This document shows positions 4,887 through 6,417 of a DNA stretch of 6,417 bases, piece by piece. Both the position numbers and the translations under genes were made by a program. Below the pieces are notes generated by a model, which worked only from the letters and a program-made list of their open reading frames with translations, made no database searches and had not been told where the DNA came from. The stretch's first letter is position 1, and each line of letters opens with the position of its first letter. Origin of the DNA: Natrialbaceae archaeon (lineage in GTDB: Archaea > Halobacteriota > Halobacteria > Halobacteriales > Natrialbaceae); contig PUKM01000215.1 in NCBI GenBank assembly GCA_003552325.1, positions 1 through 6,417 on the forward strand. Reading direction: 5' to 3'.

Positions 4887-6417
4887 CAGCTAATTCGTCT
4901 GTCTATCTCTTCGCGGAGGTCGAGGCCTTTCTCCTCGGTGAGATACCAGAGGTAGAGGCCGCCGCCGATCAATCCAAGCACGAGCAAGACCAGAATCGCC
5001 CACAGCCAGGTTGGCCAGCCATCGTCAACCGGTTCGTCGACACTCAGTTCGAATGTCGACTCGACCGCCTCACCGTCGACGGTGATCTCTTCGGTCATCG
5101 TTTCGTACCCGTCGGCTTCGATCGTTGCCTCGTAGGTTCCATCCTCGAGTTCGATCGTCACCACGCCGTCGTCGTCAGCAGTCACCGTTTCGCCGCCGAT
5201 TTCGACGGTCGCTCCTGGGATTGGATTACCATCGTCGTCCGTGACGATGACGGTCACTTCACGTGTTTCCTCGGGATCGACAGGATCTTCTTCGACGGTC
5301 AGCGTTTCAGTTGCCGTGTCGCTCTGGCCGGCGTCGTCCGTCACCGTGAGTTCGATCTCGTATTCACCCTCGTCGAAGCTGTCTTCGATGACTTCGTCAG
5401 TCCCGATGACCTCACCATCTGCCGTCCACTCGTACTCGACGATTTCACCGCTCCCTGGCTCTGAGTCTGCAGCCGAGAACGTGACGGTCTCACCTTCCTC
5501 GACGGTCGTATCCGGCTGGATATCGATCGCCGCAGTTGGGGGCTCAGTCTCCGACACTGCAAAGTACGAGAAGCGGTCGGTTTCTGCCTCGAGCGAGACG
5601 CGGTCACCGTCGCTCTCGATCGATTCGGTCTCGAGGGTGACCCACTGTTCGTTCGCTTCATCGTACCGGAAGGCGGTGAGGTGTCCTTCGTCGATCTTTT
5701 CGTCTTCGACGTCGGCTTTGTCGAGGACGAATTCGATCGTTCCGGCGGTCTCCTCGAAGCCTTCGCTGACGGTGATCGACTGGAGCGAGCGTGCCTCACC
5801 GGGGAGCCTCAGATCGTCCGGCGGGTTCTGGTGATCGAAGCCCTGGACGTATATGTCGACTTCAACATCGGTGTTCATCGAGACGCGGTTGACCGGGGAG
5901 TCCGCACCGAACTGAGCCGTGGCGAGGCCGGTCTTCTCATCGATGGCCGCCGTCTGGCGCTCATCGAAGATTGCCTCTGGGTGTGGATCCGCGGGCACTT
6001 CAGGTGGGTCATCCGGTTTTGGGTCCGGATCTGGGTCAGGCGCTGGTGGTCCCGGTGGTGCTGGTGGTGGGTCATCCACTTCCTCTTCGATATCGATGGT
6101 TCCCGTCTGCGTCTGGAACTCGTCACTCTCATCGCCTGCAGCGACGTGGACCCAGCGGTACTCGCCTTCGGACCAGTTTTCGAAGGTTTCGACGTCGATC
6201 TCGGTGTCTGCGTCGACGTCAGAAACAGCGGTCGAGGAGGCGTTGAGAACGACATCGTCGGTCGCGTTGAACGTCGGGTTGTCGATCTCTTCGTCGAGCT
6301 CGTCACCAGCCTCGCTCGTAATAAATTTGAATGCATCCTCGAGTGGCGTCACGCCCGTTACTGACTGTTCACCGATGCCAACGCCAAACAGCGAGACGTC
6401 GTCCTCGAGCGACTGGA
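4886..6417 (-). CDS. Membrane-anchored surface protein: PGF-pre-PGF-type, PKD-like and carboxypeptidase-regulatory-like domains (N terminus outside window)
   Basis: The frame is open to the window edge; 509 codons are visible, first full codon at 6415. It could be read from a GTG at 6352, but the 21 in-frame codons upstream look like normal protein, so the gene continues outside. Numbering from the first visible codon: an acidic domain (1-112) with N-glycosylation sequons NAT, NAS and NWS at 50, 58 and 80; a Pro/Asp linker (114-146); a PGF-pre-PGF-type region (about 151-289, with GTIEFVL, LTAFRYDEANEQWVTL and FSYFAV); a PKD-like domain (about 292-375, EIELTVTDDAGQSDT); a carboxypeptidase-regulatory-like domain (about 385-458, DDDGNPIPGATVEIGG); one membrane helix (about 467-491); and an 18-residue charged tail. 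It is probably exported, glycosylated and fixed in the membrane facing outwards. No PGF-CTERM motif is seen. Exact role unknown; adhesion or envelope structure is a guess. Confidence 0.88.
   Translation of the reverse strand, partial: QSLEDDVSLFGVGIGEQSVTGVTPLEDAFKFITSEAGDELDEEIDNPTFNATDDVVLNASSTAVSDVDADTEIDVETFENWSEGEYRWVHVAAGDESDEFQTQTGTIDIEEEVDDPPPAPPGPPAPDPDPDPKPDDPPEVPADPHPEAIFDERQTAAIDEKTGLATAQFGADSPVNRVSMNTDVEVDIYVQGFDHQNPPDDLRLPGEARSLQSITVSEGFEETAGTIEFVLDKADVEDEKIDEGHLTAFRYDEANEQWVTLETESIESDGDRVSLEAETDRFSYFAVSETEPPTAAIDIQPDTTVEEGETVTFSAADSEPGSGEIVEYEWTADGEVIGTDEVIEDSFDEGEYEIELTVTDDAGQSDTATETLTVEEDPVDPEETREVTVIVTDDDGNPIPGATVEIGGETVTADDDGVVTIELEDGTYEATIEADGYETMTEEITVDGEAVESTFELSVDEPVDDGWPTWLWAILVLLVLGLIGGGLYLWYLTEEKGLDLREEIDRRIS
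5978..6076 (-). other. Pro/Asp-rich linker within the surface protein
   Basis: This segment encodes 33 residues made mostly of Pro, Asp and Ala, with a DPDPDPKP core. It separates the N-terminal sequon-bearing domain from the PGF-pre-PGF-type region. Such stretches are extended and flexible and act as spacers in secreted haloarchaeal proteins. The underlying DNA (CCACCAC- and GGTGGT-like triplets around 6045-6070) is mildly repetitive and could vary in length between strains. Confidence 0.75.

Noticed and set aside
5681..6364. 227-residue plus-strand frame opposite the surface protein
   Set aside because: It has Trp/Arg-rich runs mirroring the Pro/Asp linker, no start signals and no recognisable domain, while the minus strand has coherent domains throughout.
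6353..6417. Start of the surface protein at the GTG at 6352
   Set aside because: The frame stays open to the window edge with protein-like sequence, no signal peptide follows the GTG, and a surface protein needs one, so the true start lies outside.
1..6417. Mobile elements, CRISPR arrays, toxin-antitoxin pairs or defence genes
   Set aside because: No transposase motifs, no terminal inverted repeats, no regular repeat-spacer pattern and no defence-type domains were seen; composition is uniform along the window.

Overview
The window looks like a piece of a haloarchaeal chromosome, possibly Natrialbaceae-like; the family is a guess. The reading frames are GC-rich, the proteins carry many Asp and Glu residues, and three genes have TATA-like elements about 25-35 nt before their ATG, as expected for leaderless or nearly leaderless haloarchaeal transcripts. 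CTCGAG is very frequent and I saw no CTAG by eye. One surface protein carries a PGF-pre-PGF-type domain, which is known from archaeal cell-surface proteins.

Layout, left to right. (1) Bases 1-119 hold the C-terminal end of a plus-strand membrane protein. (2) A 50-residue membrane protein lies on the minus strand at 135-287. (3) A 196-residue polytopic membrane protein of unknown function lies at 406-996 (+), with its own promoter. (4) A three-gene ABC transporter operon runs from 1106 to 4368 (+): a MacB/LolD-type ATPase followed by two different FtsX/MacB-type permeases. The permease genes are joined by a 21-codon open frame that overlaps both neighbours through ATGA motifs. (5) Convergent to the operon, 9 bp away, is a small two-CBS-domain protein (4378-4752, -). 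(6) The right end is filled by a large minus-strand surface protein (4886-6417, N terminus outside the window). It has an N-terminal domain with three N-glycosylation sequons, a Pro/Asp linker, a PGF-pre-PGF-type domain, a PKD-like domain, a carboxypeptidase-regulatory-like beta domain, one membrane anchor and a short charged tail.

How the genes fit together. The ATPase and the two permeases very probably form one complex: an ATPase dimer under a permease heterodimer with large extracytoplasmic domains. Members of this superfamily often work as exporters or as mechanical devices acting on envelope substrates rather than as nutrient importers. No solute-binding protein is encoded here, which fits that view. 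The substrate cannot be read from the sequence. The CBS protein and the surface protein are on the opposite strand in separate transcription units, so any functional link to the transporter is speculative. I see no mobile element, CRISPR array, tRNA or rRNA.
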